Positions 41,519 through 50,509 of a stretch of 64,000 nt of DNA are shown here, piece after piece; position 1 is the stretch's first letter, and each line of letters starts with the position of its first letter. The stretch lies in NCBI GenBank assembly GCA_036271555.1, contig DATBAK010000010.1, forward strand, positions 223,604 to 287,603, in the 5' to 3' direction. The notes beneath the pieces were generated by a model. That model was given only the letters and a program-made list of their open reading frames with translations, made no database searches and was not told the origin of the DNA. The position numbers and the translations under genes are program-made. This DNA comes from Acidimicrobiia bacterium. GTDB taxonomy: Bacteria; Actinomycetota; Acidimicrobiia; IMCC26256; PALSA-610.

Positions 41519-42358
41519 TCAGGCCACGCGCTCGATCTCGACGTCGACCTCGACGACATCGGCGGCCGCACCGTGGTAGATGCCTTTGAGCGGCGTGACG
41601 TCGCCGTAGTCGCGGCCCCGGCCGACGATGACGTGCCGCTCGCCGACCGCCACGGCCGTCGTCGGATCGACCGCGCGCCACGAGCCCGTCCACGCTTCGA
41701 GCCACGCGTGGCTCTCCCCCGTGTAGCTCTGGCCGATCACCGCGTCCGGCGTGGGATGCAGGTAGCCGGAGACGTACCGGGCCGGGATCCCGATCGCGCG
41801 CAGCAGCGCGATTCCGAGGTGCGCGAAGTCCTGGCAGACCCCGTGACCCGCGTGCAGCACTTCGTCCGCCGTCGTCGCGACGGTCGTCGTCCCCGGCTCG
41901 TACGTGAACGCCTCGTGGATCCACGCCGTCGTCGCGTCGACGGCCTCGTCGGGTGTCGTGCCCGCGCGGATCTCGAGCGCGGCGCGCGCGATCGCGTCGG
42001 TCGAGACCACACGCGACGAATCGCACAGGTACTCGCAGTAGTCGTCGCGCGTGTCACCGTCGAGATCGCTCCACGCGGCCCCGCCCTCCGTCGACCGCGG
42101 ATCGGCCGAGTCGACGAGGGACGACGCCGCGACGACGAGCTCGTCGTGCGTCTCGTGGACGTCGAACGCGTGCACGAGCGTCTGCCACGCGTCCGTGTAC
42201 GCATAGAGCTGACTCCGCGGTGCCGTCTCGATCTCGTGCGTGATCGCGAGCTGCCCGTCGCGCGTCCGCGGCGAGATGCGCACCTCGTTGTACGACGCGT
42301 GGACCGGGCCCGAGTACCGCAACGTCGTGCGATGCCGGACGCGCAGTCGCCACGACAT
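41519..42358 (-). CDS. Transglutaminase-like cysteine protease-fold protein
   Basis: Protein of 279 aa. An N-terminal beta domain of bacterial transglutaminase-like proteins (RVRHRTTLRYSGPVHASYNE) precedes the transglutaminase core with the catalytic triad Cys in GHGVCQDFAH, His in GESHAWLEAW and Asp in RAVDPTTA. The ATG overlaps the alpha-E gene stop (TGATG). In many bacteria this protein, an alpha-E protein and a circularly permuted ATP-grasp are encoded together; the pathway product is unknown. Peptide ligation or processing is the usual suggestion. Confidence 0.87.
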   Translation of the reverse strand: MSWRLRVRHRTTLRYSGPVHASYNEVRISPRTRDGQLAITHEIETAPRSQLYAYTDAWQTLVHAFDVHETHDELVVAASSLVDSADPRSTEGGAAWSDLDGDTRDDYCEYLCDSSRVVSTDAIARAALEIRAGTTPDEAVDATTAWIHEAFTYEPGTTTVATTADEVLHAGHGVCQDFAHLGIALLRAIGIPARYVSGYLHPTPDAVIGQSYTGESHAWLEAWTGSWRAVDPTTAVAVGERHVIVGRGRDYGDVTPLKGIYHGAAADVVEVDVEIERVA

Positions 42359-43290
42359 CAGGCGCTCCACTCGATGGTGTACGGATCCGGGAAATAGCGC
42401 TCGGCGACGGCGGCGTGCACTCGCGCACAGGTCGTCTGGAGGCTCTCGATCTCGGGCCCGAGGTTGGCGACGACGTCGGCGACGCGGAAGTAGGCCAGCT
42501 CCGCGCACTTACGGCCGAGGAGCCGGCGCGCCTCGCCGTGGTGCACGCCGCGCGTCGCGGCCGGCTCGAGATCGGCAAGGCAGGTCTCCGCCGAGCTGAG
42601 CGCATGGAACACCGACCGCGGGAACTGGCGGTCGAGCACGAGGAACTCCACCGCCGACGACGCGTCGACCGCGCGGTGGTACGTGCGCAGGTACGCCTCG
42701 TAGCCCGAGCACGCTCGGAGCAACGTCGTCCATCGGCTCGGACCGAGGCTGTCGCCGCAGTGCACGCTCAGCAGTCGCGTCGTCATGTCGACACGCTCGA
42801 CACTGCGCCCGAGGGCGAGGAACTGCCACCCCTCGTCGCGGCTCAGCGTCGAGTCGGCGAGCCCGGCAACGGTCGCGCCGCGCTCGCGGATCCACGCGAA
42901 GAATCGGTGCTGCGCGGGGCCGGCCGGCCGCAAGGCGCCGGGTGCGATCGCCCGGTACGTCGTGTTCAGCGTCTCCCACATCTCCGACGAGATCGCTTCC
43001 CGCGCGCCGCGCGCGTTCTCCCAGGCGCCGCGCACCGACGACGCGATCGAACCCGGCGCGGTGAGATCCCACGCCAGGAGATCCGTGACGATCGTCGCGT
43101 CGGGCGCATCGGGTACCGCCGCCGCGTCGACACCCATCACCTCGAGGATCCCGCGGCTCGCGGCGTGCTCGTCGACGCCGCGTTCCTCGAGGAGAAGATG
43201 TGAGAACACGTCGAGCAGCCGCGCAGTGTCCTCCGACCGCTCGCAGTACCGACCGAGCCAGTAGAGGGACTCCGCGATACGACTCAGCAC
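42358..43290 (-). CDS. Alpha-E domain protein
   Basis: Protein of 310 aa, helical throughout, of the alpha-E (DUF403) family. Marks are MLSRIAESLYWLGRYCERSEDTARLL at the start (split here by the usual YWxGRYxER core), ETLNTTYRAI and LDRQFPRSVFHAL later. The function is unknown; it always travels with ATP-grasp and transglutaminase partners. GTG start, 13 bp after the ATP-grasp stop. It overlaps the downstream transglutaminase gene. Confidence 0.88.
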   Translation of the reverse strand: MLSRIAESLYWLGRYCERSEDTARLLDVFSHLLLEERGVDEHAASRGILEVMGVDAAAVPDAPDATIVTDLLAWDLTAPGSIASSVRGAWENARGAREAISSEMWETLNTTYRAIAPGALRPAGPAQHRFFAWIRERGATVAGLADSTLSRDEGWQFLALGRSVERVDMTTRLLSVHCGDSLGPSRWTTLLRACSGYEAYLRTYHRAVDASSAVEFLVLDRQFPRSVFHALSSAETCLADLEPAATRGVHHGEARRLLGRKCAELAYFRVADVVANLGPEIESLQTTCARVHAAVAERYFPDPYTIEWSA

Positions 43291-43303
43291 GAGGGCGCCG
43301 CGC

Positions 43304-44818
43304 TCACTGCTGGGATTCCTGCGCGGCCGCGGGCGCGTCGGCCGGCCGCCGCAGATGGCCCGACGGCATCGCGACGCGGGTCGGCGGCGCGCGGCCCGAG
43401 TCGGTCGGCTGCTGCACCGCGACCGCTGCGGCCGAGCCGACGTCGGACAGCACCCAGGTGTCCTTCGACCCTCCGCCCTGGCTCGAGTTCACGACGAGGC
43501 TGCCCGCGCGCAGGGCGACGCGCGTCAGCCCGCCCGGCAGCACCCACACATGCTTTCCGTCGTTCACGGCGAAGGGCCGGAGATCGATGTGGCGCGCGTT
43601 CATCCCGTCGCCCGTGAACGTCGGCGACGTCGAGAGCGCCACCGGCTCCTGCGCGATCCATCCGCGCGGGTTCTCGTCGATCTTGCGACGGAGCGCGGCG
43701 AGCTGCGCGTCCGACGCGTGCGGACCGATCACGATGCCGTACCCGCCCGAGCCGTCGACGGGCTTCACGACGAGGCGATCGAGGCGCCCCGTGACCCACG
43801 CGCGTACGTCGGGGTCCTCGAGCTCGAACGTGTCGACGTTCGGCAGCACGGGTTCCTCGCCGAGGTAGTAGCGCACCATCGCGGGGACGTGTTGATAGAT
43901 CGCCTTGTCGTCGGCGACCCCGTTGCCGACCGAGTTCGCGATCACCACGTTGCCGGCGCGGGCCGCGTTCACGATGCCCGCGCAGCCGAGGGCCGACTCG
44001 GGACGGAACTGCAGCGGGTCGAGGAACTCGTCGTCGATGCGCCGGTACACCACGTCGACGCGCCGCTCCCCCGCGGTCGTGCGCATGAACACGTGATTGC
44101 CGTGACACACGAGATCCCGGCCCTCGACCAGCTCGACGCCCATCCGGCGGGCGAGGAAGGAGTGCTCGAAGTACGCGGCGTTGTGCACGCCCGGAGTCAG
44201 GACGACGACCGTCGGATCGGCGAGGTGCGGCGCAGACACACGCAGCGCCTCGAGCAGACGCGCCGGATACTCCGACACCTGCCGCACCCGGTGACTGGCG
44301 AAGAGCTCGGGAAAGACGTGCGTCATCGCGGTGCGGTTCTCGACCACGTACGAGACGCCGGACGGAGTGCGCAGGTTGTCCTCGAGCACGCGGAAGCGGC
44401 CGTCGGCGCCGCGCACGAGGTCGATCCCGGCCACGTGCACCCGGACGCCGTTGCGCGGCTCGACGCCCCACATCGCCCGGTGGTAATGCGTCGACGTCAG
44501 CACCAGACGGCGCGGCACGACGCGATCGCGGAGGATCTCACCGGGCCCGTAGACGTCGGCGAGGAACGCCTCGAGCGCGCGCACGCGTTGCCGCACCCCG
44601 CTCTCGATGACCCGCCATTCGCTCCCGCTCAGCACCCGCGGCACGAGGTCGAGCGGGAACGGCCGCTCCTCGCCCGAGAGCGAGAAGGTGATGCCCTGGT
44701 CACGGAACGCGTGGTCCCGCGCGCTGCAGCGCTCCTCGAAGTCGGGCCGCGACAGCGTCTGCAGCGCGCCGAACAGCGCGCTGTAGTGGTCCCGCGGCCG
44801 CCCGCCCCCGTCGAACAT
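43304..44818 (-). CDS. Circularly permuted ATP-grasp protein
   Basis: Protein of 504 aa from ATG 44818, a circularly permuted ATP-grasp (DUF404/407) thought to make amide bonds. Marks are DGRFRVLEDNLRTPSGVSYV near 140-158, VVLTPGVHNAAYFEHSFLA near 203, DKAIYQHVPAMVRYY and VVKPVDGSGGYGIVIGP near 348. The reading continues upstream with a family-like LLDDYELGGTFDEM, but no ATG, GTG or TTG occurs there before an in-frame stop. The true start may therefore be non-standard (ATC 44866 or CTG 44854), or translation may begin late. First gene of the trio. Confidence 0.86.
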   Translation of the reverse strand: MFDGGGRPRDHYSALFGALQTLSRPDFEERCSARDHAFRDQGITFSLSGEERPFPLDLVPRVLSGSEWRVIESGVRQRVRALEAFLADVYGPGEILRDRVVPRRLVLTSTHYHRAMWGVEPRNGVRVHVAGIDLVRGADGRFRVLEDNLRTPSGVSYVVENRTAMTHVFPELFASHRVRQVSEYPARLLEALRVSAPHLADPTVVVLTPGVHNAAYFEHSFLARRMGVELVEGRDLVCHGNHVFMRTTAGERRVDVVYRRIDDEFLDPLQFRPESALGCAGIVNAARAGNVVIANSVGNGVADDKAIYQHVPAMVRYYLGEEPVLPNVDTFELEDPDVRAWVTGRLDRLVVKPVDGSGGYGIVIGPHASDAQLAALRRKIDENPRGWIAQEPVALSTSPTFTGDGMNARHIDLRPFAVNDGKHVWVLPGGLTRVALRAGSLVVNSSQGGGSKDTWVLSDVGSAAAVAVQQPTDSGRAPPTRVAMPSGHLRRPADAPAAAQESQQ

Positions 44819-44933
44819 CTCGTCGAAGGTGCCGCCCAGCTCGTAGTCGTCCAGGAGATCGCCGATGGCGCATTCTGGGCGGCCTACGTTTCGGGATGGT
44901 TACGGGCGGTTGAACCGCGGCGGGCAGCCGGCG

Positions 44934-46166
44934 TCAGCGATCCGTGAACAGCAGGATGTGGCCCTCGTAGCACGACACCCACACGTCGCGGGTCGCGCGG
45001 TCGTAGGTGATGCCGATCGGATGGTGCGGTGTGTGCACGGTCTGGATCAGCGACAGGTCGCTCGCGCGCAGCTTCGTCATCGTGTCCGACGCGTAGTTCA
45101 CGACGTAGAGCGCGGTGCCGTCGGCCGAGATCGCCATCGACCGCGGTTCCGATCCCGTGTGCACGCGCGCGACGACTGCGCGATTCGCGAGGTCGATCTT
45201 GGCGATGCTGCCCGCGCCGTTCAACGTCACGTAGAGATAGCGACCCGACGGGCTGATCACCACGTGGCGCGGGCTGCTGCCGACGCCGTTCATCCACGAC
45301 ACCCCGAAGGTGCGGAGGTTCACGGCCGCGACGTTCGTCGAGCCCATCACCGCGATGTACGCGGTGACCGAATCGGGTGAGACCGCGATGCCGCGCGGGT
45401 AGCGACCGAGCGGGATGGTGCGCACGGTGCGGCCGGCGGCGCGGTCGATGATCGACAGGTCGTACCCGCACCAGTTGGTCACGAGGACGTAGCGACCGTC
45501 GGGTGTCATCGCGACGTACTTCGGCACGGGGCCGACCTGGATCACCTGGTCGATCGCGAGCGACGTCGTGTCGATGCGGTACACGTAGCTGTCGTCGTAA
45601 CCGGAGCTCGGCGAGCACGTGTCGGTGCCCTCGGGCCCGAAGCCCGCGCCGTACATCGAGTAGTTCGACACGTACAGCTTGCGACCGTCCGGACTGAACG
45701 CGCCTTCGACGGGCGCGCCGCGCGAGATGCCGGGATGACCCGCGATCCCGAACTTCGACAGGTCGACCGAGTCCGGGATCGTCGCGACGAGATCGCCGGT
45801 CGGCGAGTACACGGTGATCGTGTGGCGATACATCATGTTCTGGGCGAAGACGCGGCCCGTCGCCGCCGCGTCGACCGACTTGGGCGAGATCTCACCCTGG
45901 ATGTCGCGCGCGAGCGCGAGGTGGGTCGTGTCTGCGGGTGGAAACGGTGATGTCGTCGTGGGCGACACCGTTGTGGGAGACACCGTTGTGGAGGACACCG
46001 CAGTCGACGTCGTCGTCGTGCTCGTCGCACGCTGCGGCGCGCGCGTCGTGGACGACGAAGACGCGCGTGGCGAAGCGTCGTGACTCGACGAGCACGCCGC
46101 AAGCGCCAGCACGACGACCGCGGTGACGATGGCGCTCGGCACGCGGCGCACCCGTCGTCCTCGCAT
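44934..46166 (-). CDS. Lipoprotein with YncE-like seven-bladed propeller
   Basis: Protein of 410 aa. The signal peptide ends in a lipobox LALAAC (Cys near 24), followed by a Ser/Thr linker with tandem SSTTVSPTTVSPTT-like repeats. From about 80 on it is a YVTN/YncE beta-propeller: FSPDGRKLYVSNYS, MTPDGRYVLVTNW, VSPDSVTAYIAVMG, ISPSGRYLYVTLNG and ISADGTALYVVNYA mark successive blades. Outer-face anchored; the ligand is unknown. The ATG is supported by a TAGCGT -10 7 nt upstream. A plausible Lnt client. Confidence 0.85.
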   Translation of the reverse strand: MRGRRVRRVPSAIVTAVVVLALAACSSSHDASPRASSSSTTRAPQRATSTTTTSTAVSSTTVSPTTVSPTTTSPFPPADTTHLALARDIQGEISPKSVDAAATGRVFAQNMMYRHTITVYSPTGDLVATIPDSVDLSKFGIAGHPGISRGAPVEGAFSPDGRKLYVSNYSMYGAGFGPEGTDTCSPSSGYDDSYVYRIDTTSLAIDQVIQVGPVPKYVAMTPDGRYVLVTNWCGYDLSIIDRAAGRTVRTIPLGRYPRGIAVSPDSVTAYIAVMGSTNVAAVNLRTFGVSWMNGVGSSPRHVVISPSGRYLYVTLNGAGSIAKIDLANRAVVARVHTGSEPRSMAISADGTALYVVNYASDTMTKLRASDLSLIQTVHTPHHPIGITYDRATRDVWVSCYEGHILLFTDR

Positions 46167-46173
46167 CGGCGCG

Positions 46174-46179
46174 ACGCTA
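46174..46179 (-). promoter_or_regulatory. -10 hexamer, leaderless propeller gene
   Basis: TAGCGT on the minus strand ends 7 nt before the ATG at 46166. Confidence 0.5.
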
Positions 46180-46182
46180 CCG

Positions 46183-46866
46183 TCAGACGTCGAGCGCAAC
46201 GGGTTTCGACGAGACCGACAGCACACCCTCGAGGTCGCTGAGCTCCGACGTGATGTCCGAGACCGCGGCCTTGCCCGTGACGGTCAGTGTGACCGCGACC
46301 GTGCCGTCCTCGCCCTGCGCCCGGTCCAGATCGATGTCGGAGACCGACCAGCCTCCGTCGGTCAACACGCGCAGCACGTCGCGCAACACACCGTGGCGAT
46401 CGGTGTAGACGATGTCGATCTTCGTCGGCGAGAACGGGAGTCGCGGCGAGCGCTTGATGACCTCCGCGAAACCGACGGTCACGATGAAGTGCGCCGCCGT
46501 GGCACCGACCGCGAGCAGGAAGAGACCCGCACCGCACGCCATGCCGATCATCGCCGTGAGCCACACGATCGCCGCGGTCGTGAGTCCCGAGACGGAGTCG
46601 CGGTGCACGAAGATCAGGCCCGCGCCGAGGAAGCCGATGCCCGAGACGATCTGCGCGGCGACCCGGGACGGGTCGAACGACACGGGCTTCGCGGTCATGT
46701 CGGCAAAGCCGTACTTGCTGACGAGCATCGCGACCGCGGCGCCGATGCCGACGATGGTGACCGTTCGCAGCCCCGCGGACTTGCGATGGATCTCGCGCTC
46801 GAGACCGATGGCCGACGAGAGCGCCAACGCGAGCGCGAGTCGGCCGAGCAGGATGCCAGCCGGCAT
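46183..46866 (-). CDS. MgtC/SapB-family membrane protein
   Basis: Protein of 227 aa. The MgtC domain (1-135) has four hydrophobic helices and the signatures AIGLEREIHRKSAGLRTVTIV, GIGFLGAGLIFV and GLTTAAIVWLTAMIGMACG (here given in parts). An ACT-like C-terminal domain follows at about 148-225 (TKIDIVYTDRHGVLRDVLRVL). MgtC proteins help growth at low magnesium or inside hosts and inhibit an ATP synthase in Salmonella. GAGG lies before the ATG. Confidence 0.88.
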   Translation of the reverse strand: MPAGILLGRLALALALSSAIGLEREIHRKSAGLRTVTIVGIGAAVAMLVSKYGFADMTAKPVSFDPSRVAAQIVSGIGFLGAGLIFVHRDSVSGLTTAAIVWLTAMIGMACGAGLFLLAVGATAAHFIVTVGFAEVIKRSPRLPFSPTKIDIVYTDRHGVLRDVLRVLTDGGWSVSDIDLDRAQGEDGTVAVTLTVTGKAAVSDITSELSDLEGVLSVSSKPVALDV

Positions 46867-46942
46867 CTCGTCCTCCCGATGTGGCCGCCGAACCCCGCGG
46901 AGGTACCCGGTCGCGACGCGCGCGAAACGACGACGCCACCGC

Positions 46943-46948
46943 TAGGTT
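46943..46948 (+). promoter_or_regulatory. -10 hexamer, leaderless reductase gene
   Basis: TAGGTT ends 7 nt before the GTG at 46956. Confidence 0.45.
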
Positions 46949-46955
46949 GCGCGGC

Positions 46956-47525
46956 GTGCGGAGGGTCCTCTGGATGATGTCGGTGTCGCTCGACGGTTTC
47001 ATGTCGGATGTCGACGGCGGTCTGGATTGGCAGACCATCGACCACGAGCTGCACCAATTCTTCAACGACGATCTGCGGACGATGGGCGCGTTCCTCGACG
47101 GACGCGTCACCTACGAGCTCATGACCGAGTACTGGCCGACCGCCGACCAGGATCCGGAAGCACCGCCGCCGGTGCGCGAGTTCGCCGAGATCTGGCGCAC
47201 GATGCCGAAGATCGTGTTCTCGCGCACGCTCACGCACGCGGAGTGGAACACGACGATCGTCCGCGACATCGATCCCGCGGCGATCGCACAGTTGCAGGCA
47301 GACACGGACGGCGACCTGATGGTCGGCGGCGGAGAGCTCGGCGCGAGCTTCATGCGACTCGACCTGATCGACGAGCTCCGGATCTACGTCCACCCGGTCG
47401 TGCTCGGTCGCGGGCGACCCGCGTTCCACCCCCTCGACGCGCCGATGCCGCTCCGGCTCGTCGAGAACCGGCGCTTCGGCAGCGGTGTCGTGCTGTTGCG
47501 CTACGAACGCTCGAGCCCGCGCTAA
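46956..47525 (+). CDS. Dihydrofolate-reductase-like/RibD C-terminal family protein
   Basis: Protein of 189 aa of the RibD-C/DHFR-like family. Start VLWMMSVSLDGFMSDVDGGL is family-typical, then GRVTYELMTEYWP, KIVFSRTLTHAEWNTT, MVGGGELGASFMRLDLIDEL and HPVVLGRGRPAF. These stand-alone proteins bind NADPH but their substrates are mostly unknown; true riboflavin synthesis is unlikely without the deaminase domain. It converges with a tiny membrane peptide gene, stops overlapping by 4 bp. Confidence 0.85.
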   Translation: MRRVLWMMSVSLDGFMSDVDGGLDWQTIDHELHQFFNDDLRTMGAFLDGRVTYELMTEYWPTADQDPEAPPPVREFAEIWRTMPKIVFSRTLTHAEWNTTIVRDIDPAAIAQLQADTDGDLMVGGGELGASFMRLDLIDELRIYVHPVVLGRGRPAFHPLDAPMPLRLVENRRFGSGVVLLRYERSSPR

Positions 47526-47602
47526 CGGCGGCCGCGGTAGTAGAAACCGCCGCCGCCGAACAGCAGGATCACGATGATGATGATGAGCAGCACGGTGAGC
47601 AT
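47522..47602 (-). CDS. 26-aa hydrophobic peptide
   Basis: A very short open frame from ATG 47602. A run of Leu/Ile/Val (LTVLLIIIIVILLF) is followed by GGGGFYY and basic RGRR. Peptides with this layout, an Ile/Leu helix then a Gly-Gly-Gly-Gly-Phe-Tyr turn and Arg tail, recur across bacteria as small membrane proteins. CCGAG precedes the ATG. A longer same-frame reading upstream has poor composition. Function unknown. Confidence 0.6.
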   Translation of the reverse strand: MLTVLLIIIIVILLFGGGGFYYRGRR

Positions 47603-47768
47603 CTCGGTGTTGTGCCCGCGCGACGGCAGCGGTGACACGACCGCGTCTCGATTACCCCGATCGGGGGAGCGCCGGCGCGGGAGGCGCCGAGCGCGAGACG
47701 CGGGCCGCGCACGATAGACATGGCCGGGCCGGAGCGTTCGCCGTACGCAGGCCGCCATGGAGGCGCCG

Positions 47769-48203
47769 ATGAAGCGCAGGATCTCGATGCTGGTCGCCGC
47801 GGCGGGGCTCGTCGCCCTCGCGTTTCCCACGATGGCGAACGCGGCATCCTCACCCTCGGTTCGCGTCGGTCCGCACGACAACCTCACGAACGGGGAAACG
47901 GTGACCGTGCGATGGAAGGGCTTCCATGCACACGCGGAGCGGTTCATCACGATCTACGAGTGCCGACCGGACTTCGACACGGTCGGCTGGATCGCGTGCT
48001 CGCAGCTTTACGGCGACACGACCCGCGGCCGGCGGGAACAGAGGACCATTCAGGTGTCGACGGGGGTCATCGGACTCGATGACGGCACGTGCGGCACGAG
48101 CGCGACCGACCGCGACTGCCTCATCATGGTGAGGGCCTCGCGGCTGCGCGCATCCGGCGGATCGATCGCATCCACGCCGATCAAGTTCGCGGTTCCTCAA
48201 TAG
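47769..48203 (+). CDS. Secreted neocarzinostatin-like protein
   Basis: Exported protein of 144 aa from ATG 47769, which has GGAGG 5 nt upstream. The signal peptide (MKRRISMLVAAAGLVALAF, cleavage near ANA-ASS) precedes an Ig-like beta domain with VGPHDNLTNGETVTVRWKGF. Paired cysteines lie in IYECRP/WIACSQL and GTCG/DRDCLIM, and the end is STPIKFAVPQ. The spacing resembles the neocarzinostatin apoprotein family (enediyne-binding), but no enediyne genes are present. An unnamed cell-surface Ig-fold protein is the alternative. Confidence 0.65.
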   Translation: MKRRISMLVAAAGLVALAFPTMANAASSPSVRVGPHDNLTNGETVTVRWKGFHAHAERFITIYECRPDFDTVGWIACSQLYGDTTRGRREQRTIQVSTGVIGLDDGTCGTSATDRDCLIMVRASRLRASGGSIASTPIKFAVPQ

Positions 48204-48328
48204 CGCCTCGCGCCGAACGCGGCGCGTCGCGGCGACGTTCCTCGTTCGACTGAAGTTGCAGCGCGTTTGCGCGCCCGCGCGTGGGGTACGGCGTCGCGCG
48301 CTCGACCCCCCGAACGATGGAGCGCGTG

Positions 48329-50509
48329 ATGCCGCCGAGGAAGAAGGGCCCGTCGCCGAGGTCGACGCGCAAGCCGACGCGCGCCAACGGTCAACAAGGC
48401 GCGCAAGGCCGACTCACGGAAGGTTTCGCGAGCGAACCCGTCCTCGTGCCCCGTGTCAGCAAGGTTCCCGCGCAGGACAGCGACTTCCTCACGACCGGAT
48501 ACGGCCAACGCCTGTCGCACACCGACGACTCGCTGAAGGCCGGCGCGCGCGGCCCGACGTTGATGGAGGACTTCCATCTGCGCGAGAAGGTGATGCACTT
48601 CGATCACGAGCGCATCCCCGAGCGCGTGGTGCACGCACGCGGGGTCGGCGTGCACGGCGTCTTCGAGGCGTACGGCAACGTCGGCGACCTCACCGGTGCA
48701 GGCTTTCTCCAACCGGGTCGCTCCACTCCAGTGTTCGTGCGCTTCTCGACCGTGGCCGGATCGCGCGGCTCCGCGGACACGGTGCGCGACGTGCGCGGCT
48801 TCGCGGTGAAGTTCTATACGGACGACGGCATCTTCGACCTCGTCGGCAACAACATGCCGGTCTTCTTCATCCGCGACGGCATCAAGTTCCCCGATCTCAT
48901 CCACGCGGCGAAGCCGGAGCCCGACCGCGAGATCCCCCAGGCCCAGACCGCGCACACCACCTTCTGGGACTTCGTGTCGATGATCCCGGAATCGCCGCAC
49001 ATGCTGATGTGGGTGATGTCGGACCGCGCGATCCCGCGCTCGCTGCGGATGATGGAGGGCTTCGGGGTCCATACGTTCCGGCTCGTGAACGACGCGGGCG
49101 ACACGACCCTCGTCAAGTTCCATTGGAAGCCGGTGCTCGGCGTGCACGGGCTGGTTTGGGACGAGGCCCAGACGCTCGCCGGCGTCGACCCGGACTTCCA
49201 CCGGCGCGACCTCTACAACGCGATCGGCGCGGGCGCGTTTCCGCAATGGGAGCTCGGCATTCAGGTGCTCCCCGACACCGACGACCAGAGGTTCGAGGGC
49301 ATCGACCTTCTCGACGCGACGAAGATCGTGCCCGAGGAGCTCGCGCCGGTGCAGACGATCGGGCTCATGACGCTCAACCGCAATCCCACGAACTACTTCG
49401 CCGAGACCGAGCAGGTCGCGTTCCATGTCGGCCACCTCGTGCGCGGCATCGACGTCGTCGACGACCCCCTGCTCCAGGCACGGCTGTTCTCGTACCTCGA
49501 CACGCAGCTCACCCGGCTCGGAGGCCCGAACTTCGAGCAGATCCCGATCAACCGCACGCGGGCCGCAGTGAACGACAACCTCCGCGATGGCTCTCACCAG
49601 ATGGCGGTGCACCACGGGCGCACGCCGTATCTCCCGAACGCGGTCGGCGGCGGCTGCCCGTTCCTTGCGAGCGGCGAGGACGGCGGGTACGAGCACGTCC
49701 CGCGCGCGGTGAACGGCGAGAAGACGCGCGAGCGCGGCCCCGACGACGAGTACACGCAGGCCACGCTGTTCTGGAACAGCATGAGCGAGGTCGAGCAGGA
49801 CCATCTCGTCGACGCGTTCACGTTCGAGCTCGGGAAGGTCGACGTGCCCGCGGTGGTCGACCGCATGGTCACGCGACTCGCCCTGGTCGACCGTGAGCTC
49901 GCGCAGCGCGTCGGCGTCGGGCTCGGCCTGCGCGTCGACGCGCCGAGCCGCAACGGCCGCGGTGGCCGCGCCGATCAGACGCACACCGTCGACTCCTCGC
50001 CCGCGCTCGCGATGGTGACCGAGGAGCCGTGGCCCATCGACGGCCGCGTCGTGCACGTGCTCGCCGCCGACGGTGCCGATCTCGGAGGCATCGACGAGTT
50101 GCGCGAGATGCTGGTTGCCGCCGGCGTGGCCGTGCAGGTCGTCGCAACGCACAAGGGTGCGATCGTCACCGGCGACCGCGAACTGACGGTCGATCGCTCG
50201 TTCCACACGTCGTCGTCCGCCGAGGCCGACGCGATCGTGGTGGCCGGCGGTGCCGCGCTCGCCGACGATCCCATCGCGCAGACCTACGTGCAGTCCGCGT
50301 ACCGCCATCACAAGACGATCGGCGCGTGGGGCGACGGCGTCGCGCTGCTCGCGGCCGCGGGATGCGACGACGACGCACCCGGAGTGATCGTCGGCGAGGC
50401 CGCCGGCGCGACCCTCGCGGAAGCGCTGGTCGCCGCGCTGGCCCGGCACCGGCACTGGGAGCGGGCCGCGACCCATCCGACGCGCGAGCTCACGGGAGCC
50501 AAGCGATGA
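48329..50509 (+). CDS. katE: Large-subunit monofunctional catalase (KatE/HPII type)
   Basis: Heme catalase of 726 aa that breaks down hydrogen peroxide. Essential residues are visible: His102 in VVHARGVGVHG, Asn174/Asn175 in LVGNNMPVFF, and proximal heme ligand Tyr389 in LFSYLDTQLTRLGGPNF. A basic N-terminal extension and the C-terminal flavodoxin-like domain (about 575-720; RVVHVLAADGADLGGIDEL) identify the large-subunit HPII class. ATG 48329 was chosen for GGAG 6 nt upstream; ATG 48317 is possible. It is coupled by ATGA to a hemerythrin-like gene. Confidence 0.93.
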   Translation: MPPRKKGPSPRSTRKPTRANGQQGAQGRLTEGFASEPVLVPRVSKVPAQDSDFLTTGYGQRLSHTDDSLKAGARGPTLMEDFHLREKVMHFDHERIPERVVHARGVGVHGVFEAYGNVGDLTGAGFLQPGRSTPVFVRFSTVAGSRGSADTVRDVRGFAVKFYTDDGIFDLVGNNMPVFFIRDGIKFPDLIHAAKPEPDREIPQAQTAHTTFWDFVSMIPESPHMLMWVMSDRAIPRSLRMMEGFGVHTFRLVNDAGDTTLVKFHWKPVLGVHGLVWDEAQTLAGVDPDFHRRDLYNAIGAGAFPQWELGIQVLPDTDDQRFEGIDLLDATKIVPEELAPVQTIGLMTLNRNPTNYFAETEQVAFHVGHLVRGIDVVDDPLLQARLFSYLDTQLTRLGGPNFEQIPINRTRAAVNDNLRDGSHQMAVHHGRTPYLPNAVGGGCPFLASGEDGGYEHVPRAVNGEKTRERGPDDEYTQATLFWNSMSEVEQDHLVDAFTFELGKVDVPAVVDRMVTRLALVDRELAQRVGVGLGLRVDAPSRNGRGGRADQTHTVDSSPALAMVTEEPWPIDGRVVHVLAADGADLGGIDELREMLVAAGVAVQVVATHKGAIVTGDRELTVDRSFHTSSSAEADAIVVAGGAALADDPIAQTYVQSAYRHHKTIGAWGDGVALLAAAGCDDDAPGVIVGEAAGATLAEALVAALARHRHWERAATHPTRELTGAKR

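Noticed and set aside
45950..46030. Tandem repeat of functional interest
   Set aside because: It is the Thr/Ser-rich linker of a lipoprotein; such low-complexity linkers are common in this genome.
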